Assembly: GCF_004135345.1 (NCBI RefSeq)
Contig: NZ_CP035495.1
Location: forward strand, 2,728,001-2,792,000
Length of the DNA: 64,000 nucleotides
From: Xylanimonas allomyrinae
GTDB taxonomy: Bacteria; Actinomycetota; Actinomycetes; Actinomycetales; Cellulomonadaceae
Direction of reading: 5' to 3'
This document shows, one piece after another, positions 36,603 through 44,881 of the stretch. A program made the position numbers and the translations under genes. The stretch's first letter is position 1. The number at the start of each line of letters is the position of its first letter. The notes beneath the pieces were generated by a model. It was not told the DNA's origin and did no database searches. It saw only the letters and a list, made by a program, of their open reading frames with translations.

Positions 36603-37217
36603 ATGACACCTCGCCACCATCCGAAGGACGCCCTGCGCGACTACCTGCAGCGAGCACGCGACGCGATCGTGTGGAAGACCGAGGGCCTCTCCGAACGCGA
36701 CCTGCGCCTGCCCCGCACCGCGACGGGCACCAACCTGCTCGGGCTCGTCAAGCACTGCATCGCCGTCGAGGTCGGCTACCTCGGGTACACGTTCGACCGC
36801 CCGTGGCCCGACCTCGCCGAGATCCCGTGGCTTCGCTCGTGGATCGACCCCACCGTCGCTGACGTCGCCGAGGAAGACCTCTACGCGACACCCGACGAGT
36901 CCGCCACCGCGCTCGTCGACCTCTACCGCCGCGCCTGGGCCCACGGCGACGCCACGATCGACGCGCTCGACCTCGACTCCCCCGGCCGCGTGCCGTGGTG
37001 GCCCGACGAACGCGCCGACGTCGACCTCCACCTCGTCCTCGTCCACCTGCTCGCCGAGCTGCACCGGCACGCGGGCCACGCCGACATCGTGCGCGAAGGC
37101 ATCGACGGCGCCGCGGGCGTGGGCCGGACGCACAGCAACCTGTGGACGCCCGTCGAGGAGCGTGCGACGTACGTCGCACGCCTGCGCGCGATCGCCGAGC
37201 GGTTCCCTGCGGGCTGA
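36603..37217 (+). CDS. DinB-family (DUF664) four-helix protein
   Basis: A 204-residue protein of the DinB/YfiT-like fold. Metal-ligand positions typical of the family are visible: His in LLGLVKHCIAVEVGYLGYTF and the pair in LLAELHRHAGHADIVREGID. Actinobacterial members of this group often act as mycothiol-dependent or similar detoxifying enzymes, but many are uncharacterised, so no reaction is assigned. The gene begins 15 bases after the YdcZ-type transporter gene and may be co-transcribed with it. Confidence 0.88.
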   Translation: MTPRHHPKDALRDYLQRARDAIVWKTEGLSERDLRLPRTATGTNLLGLVKHCIAVEVGYLGYTFDRPWPDLAEIPWLRSWIDPTVADVAEEDLYATPDESATALVDLYRRAWAHGDATIDALDLDSPGRVPWWPDERADVDLHLVLVHLLAELHRHAGHADIVREGIDGAAGVGRTHSNLWTPVEERATYVARLRAIAERFPAG

Positions 37218-37242
37218 TCCCCCAGGGCGTCAGGCCCGTCGC

Positions 37243-37345
37243 GTCACCCTGTTTCTCACCCTGGTTCTCACCCGGTTCCTCACCCGGCTCCGCACCTTCT
37301 TCCGCGTGTGGTTCCGCGTGTGGTTCCTCACCCACGCGTCACCCG
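37243..37345 (+). repeat. Imperfect tandem repeats upstream of ridA
   Basis: Diverged units of ctcacccggttc / ctcaccctggtt are followed by two copies of ttccgcgtgtgg. They are non-coding and fill most of the gap between the DinB-type gene and ridA. Confidence 0.7.
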
Positions 37346-37432
37346 CACTTCACCCGCGCGGCGCGACGCGCCCGGGGGCATACGGTCAGGGCATCCGGCA
37401 CCCAACGCCCCACCCCGTCGGGAGGTTCCGTC

Positions 37433-37828
37433 ATGATCGAGCGCGTCAACCCCGCCTCGCTGTACCAGAGCCCGGTGTTCTCCCAGGGCACCATCGCGCC
37501 CGCGGGCCGCACGCTCTACGTCGGCGGCCAGAACGGCGTCGACGCCGACGGCGTCATGGCATCGGGCGTGGTCGCCCAGGTCACGCAGGCGATCGCCAAC
37601 GTCCAGGCGGTGCTCGAGGCCGCCGGCACCACGCCCGACGACGTCGCCAAGCTCACCATCTACCTCGACCAGACCGTCGACCCGCGAGAGGCATACGCGG
37701 CGTCGGTCGAGGCGTGGGGAGCCCGCCGGACCGCCGTGACGGCGATGCTGGTCGCAGGGCTCGCGGTGCCGGGCGCGCTCGTGGAGATCGAGGCCATCGC
37801 ATCGCTGCCGGAGCAGCCCGCGCGCTGA
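37433..37828 (+). CDS. RidA-family enamine/imine deaminase
   Basis: A 131-residue RidA/YjgF/UK114-type protein, which hydrolyses reactive enamine or imine products of PLP enzymes. The family trimer-forming core is visible: YQSPVFSQGTIAPAGRTLYV, GVVAQVTQAIANVQAVLEAA, DDVAKLTIYL, and a C-terminal VPGALVEIEAIASL with the usual E-I-E strand. The position normally held by the catalytic Arg carries a Leu or Val (VAGLAVPGALVEIE), so activity may differ from classical RidA. gggaggtt lies five bases before the ATG. Confidence 0.9.
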   Translation: MIERVNPASLYQSPVFSQGTIAPAGRTLYVGGQNGVDADGVMASGVVAQVTQAIANVQAVLEAAGTTPDDVAKLTIYLDQTVDPREAYAASVEAWGARRTAVTAMLVAGLAVPGALVEIEAIASLPEQPAR

Positions 37829-37879
37829 AGGCCCGCGAGGGTTCGACCCGCCGTCCCTGCGATCGGCGACAATGGCCGG

Positions 37880-39228
37880 GTGCAGTGCCACCACTACGAC
37901 GCCGGACGCTGCCGCTCGTGCACGCTGCTCGAGGTGGCCTACCCGACGCAGGTCGCTGACAAGGAGCGGCACGTGCGAGACCTGCTCACACCGCTGCCCG
38001 GCGCCCGCGACCTGGCCTGGCTGCCACCCGTGACCAGCACCGAGCACGGGTTCCGCAACAAGGCCAAGATGGTGGTCACCGGCAGCATCGAGGCGCCCGT
38101 GATCGGGATCCTCGGTGCGCTGCCCTCGGAAGAGCCCAGGGGCGTCGACCTCACCGACTGCCCCCTCTACCCACCCGCGCTCCAGGCGGCGTTCGGCCCC
38201 CTCGCCGAGCTCGTCACCCGCGCGCGGCTCCAGCCCTACGACCTGACGCCGTCACGCACCCGCGTCACCCCGCGCGACGCCGCCCGGCGCGGCGAGCTCA
38301 AGCACCTCCTCGTCACCGTGTCGCCCGCCGGCGAGCTGATGGTGCGCCTGGTGCTGCGCTCGCAAGAGCCCGTCGCGCGCCTGCGCAAGCACCTGCCGTG
38401 GCTCCAGGCCGCCCTGCCGCGGCTCGCGGTGCTGAGCGTCAACCTCCAGCCCGAGCACAAGGCGGTGCTGGAGGGACCCGACGAGATCGTCCTGACCGAA
38501 CGAGGCACTCTGCCCATCACGCTGCCCATCACGCTGCCCATCACGCCGGCCGTCACGCTGCCCATCACACCGCCCGCCGGCCACGACGTCGGCCAGCCCG
38601 TCGGCGCCAGGCCCGCGGTCCGTCAGGAGACGAGCGCCCCGGCGTGACCAGCCGGGACGCTCACGAGCTCACGTTGCACCTGCGCCCGCAGTCGTTCTTC
38701 CAGACGAACACGACGGTGGCCGGGGCGCTGTACCGGCAAGCACGGGAGTGGGTCGACGACATCGGGCCGACCAGCCTGTGGGACCTGTACTGCGGCGTCG
38801 GCGGGTTCGCCCTGACGTGCGCGGCACCCGGGCGGGCCGTCACCGGGATCGAGCTGTCGGCGGAGGCCGTAGCGAGCGCCGAGTCGACCCGCGGCGAGAT
38901 CGCGGCGGCGTCGGACGCGGGAACGGCAGCCATGGCGAGCGTCCGGTTCGCAGCAGGCGACGCGACGGCGTTCGCGCTCGCCGCCGATCCCGCGGAGGTT
39001 CCCGACCTCGTCATCGTCAACCCGCCGCGGCGCGGCATCGGCCCCGAGCTCGCAGGATGGCTCGAGACGTCGTCGGCGCGGTGGGTGCTCTATTCGAGCT
39101 GCAACGCGGTGACGCTGGCACGCGACCTGGCACACATGCCCTCGCTGCGTCCGAAGCGCGCCCGGCTGCTCGACATGTTCCCGCAGACCCGGCACTACGA
39201 GGTGCTCACGCTGCTGGAGCGCCCGTAA
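37880..39228 (+). CDS. rlmC: 23S rRNA (uracil-C5)-methyltransferase RlmC type, frameshifted
   Basis: SAM-dependent methylation of a uridine in 23S rRNA. The N-terminus (VQCHHYDAGRCRSCTLLEV) carries the closely spaced Cys residues of the 4Fe-4S site, exactly as in E. coli RlmC. The methyltransferase half has LHLRPQSFFQTN, LWDLYCGVGGFAL (SAM loop), DLVIVNPPRRG, YSSCNAVTLARDL with the catalytic Cys, and a C-terminal DMFPQTRHYEVLTLLERP. Frame one stops at 38645-38647. Adding one C to the cccc run at about 38637 gives ETSAPGVTSRD and a single product. A four-base gtga overlap would also allow a separate coupled start at 38644. A 12-base repeat inserts ITLP units before the break. Confidence 0.92.
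38509..38574 (+). repeat. 12-bp coding tandem repeat in rlmC
   Basis: Four exact or near-exact copies of ctgcccatcacg, one interrupted by ccggccgtcacg, encode (T)LPITLPIT in the link between the N-terminal and methyltransferase halves of RlmC. Confidence 0.88.
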
Positions 39229-39319
39229 CGGTGCGGGATCGGCGCCCCGGGAGAGCCCGGCCGCACGTCCGTCGAGTCCCGGCCGTCCCGGCGAGCGGCG
39301 CCCTGGCGCATCGACGTCG

Positions 39320-39366
39320 AGGAGACGCCGAGCGGACGCCGAGCGGACGCCGGGTGGACGCCGAGG
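39320..39366. repeat. 11-bp tandem repeat
   Basis: Four copies of gacgccgagcg (one gacgccgggtg) lie in the short gap between rlmC and the convergent membrane-regulator gene, in non-coding DNA. Confidence 0.75.
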
Positions 39367-39388
39367 GCGCGCCCCGACCACGGCCTAG

Positions 39389-41233
39389 CTAGCCTGCGGC
39401 CAGTCCAGCGGCCAGTCCCGCGCCGACGCCTGGTCCCGCACCCGGGTCGAAGCCCTCGTCAGGAGCCACTCCTGGGTCCGCGGCGTCGGCCGGCCGCCAC
39501 TGTGCGAGCGCGACGGTCGTGCCCGCCGAGAGGGGCGTCCGCAGGTGGAGGGTGAGCACCTGCTCCACGCACGCCGCATTCCTCAGCAGCCATGCGCCCG
39601 GCGCCAGACCGGGTGCCCACGGCGGCGCAGGGAACGCACTCCCCCGTGAGCGCCGAAGGTCAGCAGCGACTCGGAGTCGACGTCCGCGTCGACCTGCGTG
39701 AGCGTGCGCGGGCGACCCACGCCGGCCTCGGACACCGTCACCGTGTAGAACGCGCCAGCGCCGGTCCCGGGCGAACCGCAGGCCGCGGGTGGCAGCACGA
39801 CGGTCAGCGACGTCACCCGCTCGGGCGCGGAGGACCCCGACCCGTCGGGGCCGTCCTCGCCGTCCGGTCCCGTCGACGGCGGAGGCCCGGACGGGCCCCC
39901 CGACGGCTCCTGCGACGGCTCCTGCGACGGCGCTGTGCCCGTCGTGCCGTCGTCGTCTCCCGGCGCCGTCCCGGTCCCTGCTCCGGCCCCTGCTTCGGCC
40001 CCTGTTCCCGGCGTCGGGGGCCGGCTCGCGGGGTTGCTCGGTCCCGAGCTCGGCCCAGAACCGCCCGGCGGCGGTGCCGCCGCCGAGAAGCCGTCTGGAG
40101 CGGTGGTCGCTCCCTCGGCGAGGTGGTCGCCAGGCTCCGCGCCCTGGCCATCCGACGTCGTCCTGTCACCGGCACCGCGAGGTGACGGCGCGGGAGCGCC
40201 CGGAGCGTCGCTCGGTGCCTGTCCCGCCGGTCCGGACGGCGCATCTTCCGCGCCCTCGGCGCCCGCACCGTTTCCCCCAGACAGTCCCACGGCGGGTTCC
40301 GCCGTCCGTCCCGTGGCCTGCTCCGCGGCCGGAGCCGCGCCCGGACCGGCGACCAGCGGAGAGGTCGCACGGTCACCGCCAAGGGCCAGCGCAAGCGCCA
40401 CCGCACCGGCGGCCACGGCCCCGACCGCCGCTCCTCCGGCCACGAGCCCGGCCGTCGGCACACCGTGGAACGTCGTGCGCGCCCCGCCCCGCGACGCCTC
40501 GCGCAGCACGTCACGGTGCCGGTCGTGCCGCCGGTCGTGACGCCGGTCGTGACGCCGGTCGGGCCGTCGGTCCTGCCGTAGGTCAGACCGTCGGTCGTGC
40601 CGCAGGTCCTGCCGCCTCGGCATGTCTCCCGCACCGCCCGCACCCCCGCACCGCCCGCAGCGAGCAGCGCGGACGGTCCGCCCGCCGACGCCGCCCCGCC
40701 GGCCCGGCGACGATCGGGCCCGCCGCGGTGAGGCCGGCACCACCGGCGAGCAGCGCGGCGGCCGCGTCACGCACCGCCCAGCCGGACTGCCGCACGTCCA
40801 CGAAGGCACGCATGCACTCCTGGCACCCGAAGAGGTGCTCCTCGAGCACGCGTCTCCGCCCTGACGGCACCCGGTGACGCACGTACTCGGCGAGCGAAGC
40901 CCGCGTGGCCGCGCAAGCCCCTGACGCGTGCGCGGCCGCGCGAGCGTGCACGTCCGCGAAGCTCGACCTCAGCGCACGTTCCGCCCCGCGAAGCCGCCGC
41001 TGAGCCTCATCAGGCGCGACTCCGAGGCTGTCGGCGATCGTGCTGTCGTCGGCCACCTCGACGTGTCGCAGCCAGAGCACGAGCTGATCGTCGTGCCCGA
41101 GCCCGGCGAGCGCGGCCCGCACCACATCCGGGTCCGCGGTGCCGTCCTCTCCCGGCGCCCTGCCGTGCGCGAGGGCACGCATCGCCGCAAGTGCTTCCCC
41201 GATCGTGTACGCGCCGTCGCGACTGATCGTCAC
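39389..41233 (-). CDS. Sigma-region-4 / zinc-finger / transmembrane protein, broken by three frameshifts
   Basis: The parts lie in different frames that join if one G is added at each of three G runs (plus-strand c runs near 40694, 40648 and 39641-39645). Reconstructed order: a sigma-70 region-4-like helix-turn-helix (about 45-95; LGHDDQLVLWLRHVEVAD, LGVAPDEAQRRLRGAERAL); a zf-HC2 site (EEHLFGCQECMRAFVDVRQ); an Ala/Gly-rich link; a basic DRRH-type repeat; one membrane helix (TAGLVAGGAAVGAVAAGAVA); a long Ser/Pro/Gly-rich outside linker; and an outside C-terminal domain with TSLTVVLPPAACGSPGTG and AWLLRNAACVEQVLTLHLRT, ending at TAG 39389-39391. No sigma region 2 is seen, so it is not a normal sigma factor. 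A membrane-tethered regulator or anti-sigma-like sensor is inferred. The start is GTG 41233. Confidence 0.75.
40497..40620 (-). repeat. 12-bp coding tandem repeat
   Basis: About eight copies of a 12-base unit (cgccggtcgtga / cgtcggtcctgc type) encode RRHD/RRPD-type basic repeats just inside the predicted membrane helix. Confidence 0.85.
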
Positions 41234-41781
41234 GATGCCCTCACCTTCGTCGGCCTGATCTGCTGCTCGCCTGGTTCTGCTGGTTCCGTCAGTTCTGGTT
41301 CTGGCTGTTCTGGTTCTGGTTCGGCTCTGGTTCTGGTTCGGCTTCTGGCTCGGCCAGCCCGGCGCTCAGCATCCGGCCGGCTGGACGCCACGCACCGCAT
41401 GCCTCACGCATGCCTCGCGCGGGCAGCGCTCGCCGCCGGCTCGGCCGGATCGGCCTCGGCCCCCACTCCAGCCTGCGCAGTCCCCACCAATGCGAAGCCC
41501 AGCCCACGCGGAACACGTCCCACGCGAAGCCCAGCCCACGCGAAGCGCGTCCCCTCGGCCCGGCGTGCTCCGCCCGACGTGCGCGGCCCTCCCCACGGCC
41601 CCGCAGCGCCCCGGCTCAGCGGTCGTCTTCCCACGTCGTCCGACGACGGACGATCCGCCCGCTGGCACCACGCGCACCACGCGCACCGCCACGCACCACC
41701 ATGCATCACCATGGCCCCCGCCATCGGGCGCCCTGGGCCGTCCATGATGCCATCCGGTGTCGGCGCCGGTCCACCATCCCC
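41234..41781. other. Gene-free repetitive stretch
   Basis: About 550 bases with no supportable gene. It starts with a simple repeat of ttctgg/ttcgg units (about 41273-41365), where ggttctggttcgg recurs. Two direct copies of gcgaagcccagcccacgcg begin at 41492 and 41524, followed by a partial third. A run of cac-acc-acg repeats lies near 41665-41710. The frames open here are low-complexity on both strands and lack ribosome sites. Confidence 0.6.
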
Positions 41782-42855
41782 TCAGAGCGGGGCGACCACC
41801 CGGTTGCTCTCCGCCGCGACACGCGAAGACACGAGGGAGAACAGGTCCTTGGGGTCGGCCGGCTCGGCGATGATGTCGAGCCACTGGACCAGGTCGTCGG
41901 GCGCGACGCCGTCCCCCACCAGCTCGTCGCGCACGAACCGCAGCATCGTGAGGTCCTCGACGCCGAACCCGACCGAGTCGAAGATCGTCAGCTCGTCCGC
42001 ACCACGACGGCCCGGTGCCTCGCCGCGCACGACCCGCCACAGCTCGGTCACCGGGAAGTCCGCGGGCAGCGCCTGGATCTCGCCCTCGACGCGCGTCTGC
42101 GGCTCGTGCTCCACGAACACACGCGCACGCGCCACGGTGGCCGCCTCGAGCTCCGTCTTGCCCGGGCAGTCGCCGCCGATGGCGTTGACGTGCTGGCCCG
42201 CGACGACGTCGGCGTCGCGCAGCACGACGGCGTTGCGCTTGTCGGCGGTGCACGTCGTGACGACGTCGGCACCGCGCGCCGCAGCGCCGGCGTCCCCGCA
42301 CACCGTGACCTCGAAGCCCAGGGCGGCCGCGTTGCGGGCGAGCTTCGCGCTGGCCGCGGTGTCGACGTCGAACACGCGCAGCGTGGTGACGCCGAGCTCG
42401 GCGCGCATGCCCAGCGCCTGGAACTCCGCCTGCGCGCCGCAGCCGACGAGGGCAAGCGTGCGTGAGCCGCGCGGCGCGAGGTACCGGGCAGCGAGCGCCG
42501 ACGTCGCGGCGGTCCGCAGCGCGGTCATGAGGGTCATCTCCGCGACGAACGACGGGTAGCCGTTGTGGACGTCGGCCAGGACGCCCATCGCCGTGACCGT
42601 CTGGTAGCCGCGCGACGGGTTGAGGGGATGTCCGTTGACGAGCTTGAACCCGAAGGTCGTGGCGTCCGCGGCCGGCATGAGCTCGATGACCCCGTCGCGC
42701 GAGTGCGAGGCCAGGCGCGGGCGCGTCTCCAGCTCGGGCCAGCGGCGGAAGTCACGCTCGAGGGCGTCGGTGAGGTCGGCGATGACCCGTTCCGGGCCAC
42801 GTCGCGCGATCCAGCGGGCGGTCGCGGGGACGTCGAGGTAGGGGACGCGGGTCAT
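41782..42855 (-). CDS. Ornithine cyclodeaminase / mu-crystallin family protein
   Basis: A 357-residue NAD-dependent enzyme. The family reaction is ornithine to proline plus ammonia. The N-terminal substrate part includes RPRLASHSRDGVIELMPAAD and FGFKLVNGHPLNPSRGYQTV, with the conserved Lys. The Rossmann part has LALVGCGAQAEFQALGM (dinucleotide loop), LRVFDVD for the adenosine ribose, and VTTCTADKRNAVV. The Asp proposed as general acid/base is in HVNAIGGDCPGKTEL. The gene starts 12 bases after the guanidino hydrolase gene, in one operon. This partner makes true ornithine cyclodeaminase likelier than the alanine dehydrogenase or siderophore-type activities of the same family. Confidence 0.9.
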   Translation of the reverse strand: MTRVPYLDVPATARWIARRGPERVIADLTDALERDFRRWPELETRPRLASHSRDGVIELMPAADATTFGFKLVNGHPLNPSRGYQTVTAMGVLADVHNGYPSFVAEMTLMTALRTAATSALAARYLAPRGSRTLALVGCGAQAEFQALGMRAELGVTTLRVFDVDTAASAKLARNAAALGFEVTVCGDAGAAARGADVVTTCTADKRNAVVLRDADVVAGQHVNAIGGDCPGKTELEAATVARARVFVEHEPQTRVEGEIQALPADFPVTELWRVVRGEAPGRRGADELTIFDSVGFGVEDLTMLRFVRDELVGDGVAPDDLVQWLDIIAEPADPKDLFSLVSSRVAAESNRVVAPL

Positions 42856-42867
42856 CGGGCACCGTCC

Positions 42868-44196
42868 TCACGGATGGTCGGGCAGGGCAGGGTCGGACGT
42901 TCTCGGGACAGGCGCGCTCGGCGCGGGCTGGGTCAGCGCGAACTGGGTCGACGCGGACCGGGTCGGGCCGGGCCTGCCGTCAGACGGGCGGATCACCAGA
43001 GTGCAGCACTTGACGCCTCCGCCGCCCTTGGCGAGCTCGTCGATCTCGATGCCGACCGGCTCGAATCCGCGCTCGCGCAGCCGGGCGTGCATGCCGGTCG
43101 CACGGGCGTCGAGGTAGACGTGCAGTCCGTCGGACACGGCGTTGAGGCCGAGCACGGCCGCATCGCCGGGGTCGGCGACGATCGCGTCGGGGAACAGGTC
43201 GCGCAACATCTCACGTGACTCCGGCGAGAACGCCTCAGGCAGGTAGGCGACCAGCGGTCCGGGCGCGGCGCCGTCGCCACCGCCGGGCACAGCACCGCCG
43301 GGCACAGCACCGCCGGGCGCGGCGCCGTCGCCACCGCCGGGCACAGCACCGCCGGGCACAGCACCGCCGGGCGCGGCGCCGTCGCCACCGCCGGGCACAG
43401 CGCCGCCGGGCACAGCGCCGTCGGGCATAGCGCCGCCGGGCACAGCGCCGCCGGGCACAGCGCCGCCGGCAGGGACAAGGAGGTCGGCGGGGACGACACC
43501 GCCAGCAGGAACAGCGGCGGGGACGTCGAGCACGGCGAGCGCCGTGTCGAGGTGGTAGTAGCGCGGGTCGACGAGGTCGAGCGAGACCACTCGGATGCCG
43601 TCACGGGCGAGGCCGAGCCGCGCGTCAAGCTCACGGTGCGCCGCGCGCGAGGTGCGAAAGCCCGTGCCTGCGAGCAGGTAGCGCCCGGCGAGCAGGAGGT
43701 CGCCCTCGCCCTCGTTGACCTCCGCGGCCTGCCCGAGACAGACGCCGCCGGGCCCCAGCAGGCCGGCACGCGCGGCCGCCGCGAACCACCGCCCGTACGC
43801 GGGCCCCTCGGCCCGCCGTTCGCGATGCAGGAACCGGGGTGCGAGCGCGACGCCGTTCACGACGACGCCGCCGTTGGCCGCGTAGACCATGTCCGGCAGT
43901 CCGGGCTCGGGCTCGATGAGGTGCACCGTGTGCCCGTGCTCCAGGTACGTCTCACGCAGGCGCTCCCACTGCGCGACGGCACGGGTCGTGTCGACGGGGA
44001 CCGAGACGTCCATCCATGGGTTGATCTGGTAGACGACATCGAAGTACTCGGGCCTGCACATGAGGAACGTGCGCGGCGACGCGACCCGCTCTGCACCGCG
44101 CCGGCGCTCGCGGCCGGGCGCAGTGTCGGCCAGGGGGCCGACCACGCTGCCAGCGGTGGCGCCCGCAGTGGTGGCGCGCGCAGTGGTGGCGGTCAT
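42868..44196 (-). CDS. Guanidino-group hydrolase (dimethylargininase / arginine dihydrolase-like) with repeat insert
   Basis: A 442-residue enzyme of the amidinotransferase/arginine deiminase fold. Family signatures are FLMCRPEYFDVVYQINPWMD, LPDMVYAANGG, VNEGEGDLLLAG, YYHLDTALAVLD with catalytic His215, and GGGGVKCCTLVIR with the nucleophile Cys397/398. Homologues are annotated as dimethylargininase, but cyanobacterial ArgZ/AgrE enzymes with a similar N-terminus turn arginine into ornithine. Residues ~227-313 are a Gly/Ala/Pro/Val repeat (GDGAAPGGAVPGGAVPGG three times plus shorter units) inserted between two core strands, where relatives have a tight turn. A further low-complexity tail follows residue 405. 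ATG 44196; the longer frame is not conserved. Confidence 0.9.
   Translation of the reverse strand: MTATTARATTAGATAGSVVGPLADTAPGRERRRGAERVASPRTFLMCRPEYFDVVYQINPWMDVSVPVDTTRAVAQWERLRETYLEHGHTVHLIEPEPGLPDMVYAANGGVVVNGVALAPRFLHRERRAEGPAYGRWFAAAARAGLLGPGGVCLGQAAEVNEGEGDLLLAGRYLLAGTGFRTSRAAHRELDARLGLARDGIRVVSLDLVDPRYYHLDTALAVLDVPAAVPAGGVVPADLLVPAGGAVPGGAVPGGAMPDGAVPGGAVPGGGDGAAPGGAVPGGAVPGGGDGAAPGGAVPGGAVPGGGDGAAPGPLVAYLPEAFSPESREMLRDLFPDAIVADPGDAAVLGLNAVSDGLHVYLDARATGMHARLRERGFEPVGIEIDELAKGGGGVKCCTLVIRPSDGRPGPTRSASTQFALTQPAPSAPVPRTSDPALPDHP
43258..43518 (-). repeat. 54-bp higher-order coding repeat inside the guanidino hydrolase
   Basis: Three consecutive 54-base units (about 43266-43427), each made of three or more 15-base subunits (cacagcaccgccggg), are followed by further 15-base copies up to about 43470. 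The whole insert encodes about 86 residues in a row without breaking the frame. Confidence 0.93.
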
Positions 44197-44221
44197 GGTT
44201 CGAATGTACGGGCCGCATCTT

Positions 44222-44247
44222 GCGCAACGAACCTCTGTTCGTTGCGC
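44222..44247. promoter_or_regulatory. Palindromic operator, probable Lrp/AsnC site
   Basis: A perfect 11-bp inverted repeat, gcgcaacgaac-ctct-gttcgttgcgc, sits between the divergent guanidino hydrolase gene (start 44196) and the Lrp-family gene (start 44312). Half-site relatives (ttgcgtgat, tgcgttgaat) follow at 44262-44290. Its position fits autoregulation plus control of the hydrolase-cyclodeaminase operon. Confidence 0.75.
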
Positions 44248-44311
44248 GATCCATGGTTCTTTCTTGCGTGATCGGGCCCTGCGTTGAATGATCCGCTCGT
44301 ATCCTTGCCCC

Positions 44312-44821
44312 GTGGACGATCTCAACCGCCAGATCATCGGTCACCTGCTGCGCGACGGCCGTGCGACGTTCCAGGAGATCGGGTCCGCCATCGGGCTGTC
44401 GGCACCCGCCGTCAAACGCCGGGTCGACCTCATGCGGTCGCGCGGCGAGATCTCGGGGTTCACCGCCGTCGTCGACCCGCATGCGCTGGGCTGGGCGATC
44501 GAGGCGTACGTCGAGATCTTCTGCCGAGGCAACGTCTCGCCCGCCGAGCTGCAGCGCGATCTGGGCGGCATCCCCGAGATCGTCGAGGTCGCGACGGTCA
44601 CGGGCGACGCCGACGCGATCGTGCACGTCATGGCCGCGTCGATGGCGGGCATCGAGGGATCGGTCGAGCGGATCCGGTCGAGCGGCCGGGTCGAGCGGAC
44701 GCGCACCTCCGTGGTGATGTCGCGCGTGATCGACCGGCCGGGCATCGCTTCACCGGGCATCGCGTCACCGGGCATCGCATCCACAGGCATCGCATCACCG
44801 GAGCACGCCTCGCCGCGCTGA
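44312..44821 (+). CDS. Lrp/AsnC-family transcriptional regulator
   Basis: About 169 residues. The N-terminal helix-turn-helix is LNRQIIGHLLRDGRATFQEI then GLSAPAVKRRVDLMRSRG. The C-terminal half is the RAM ligand-binding/oligomerisation domain (GDADAIVHVMAASMAG). The last ~25 residues are a (G)IASP repeat tail encoded by a 15-base tandem array, outside the conserved domain. The GTG at 44312 starts the protein at DDLNRQ, as usual for the family; an ATG at 44288 is also open. It is divergent from the arginine/ornithine operon and is presumably its amino-acid-responsive regulator. Confidence 0.92.
   Translation: MDDLNRQIIGHLLRDGRATFQEIGSAIGLSAPAVKRRVDLMRSRGEISGFTAVVDPHALGWAIEAYVEIFCRGNVSPAELQRDLGGIPEIVEVATVTGDADAIVHVMAASMAGIEGSVERIRSSGRVERTRTSVVMSRVIDRPGIASPGIASPGIASTGIASPEHASPR
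44739..44801 (+). repeat. 15-bp coding tandem repeat in the Lrp tail
   Basis: Four copies of ggcatcgcatcaccg-type units encode GIASP repeats at the C-terminus of the Lrp-family regulator. Confidence 0.88.
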
Positions 44822-44857
44822 GGCTCGCGCGAGGCCCCCGGGACTCGACAGGCAGGC

Positions 44858-44876
44858 TGAACAGTTCTACTGTTCA
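44858..44876 (+). promoter_or_regulatory. MarR-type palindromic operator
   Basis: tgaacagt-tct-actgttca, a perfect 8-bp inverted repeat ending five bases before the ATG at 44882. The location suggests autorepression by the MarR-family protein of its own marR-MFS operon. Confidence 0.75.
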
Positions 44877-44881
44877 TCTTG

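Noticed and set aside
38636-38647. Programmed frameshifting in rlmC
   Set aside because: No slippery heptamer or downstream structure is needed to explain it; the same single-base loss occurs in at least five unrelated genes nearby.
41289-41745. Small minus-strand frames in the repetitive gap before the ornithine cyclodeaminase gene end
   Set aside because: They consist of Asn/Gln/Glu/Pro or Gly/Arg/Ala low-complexity sequence created by ttctgg and cacc repeats, and have no ribosome sites.
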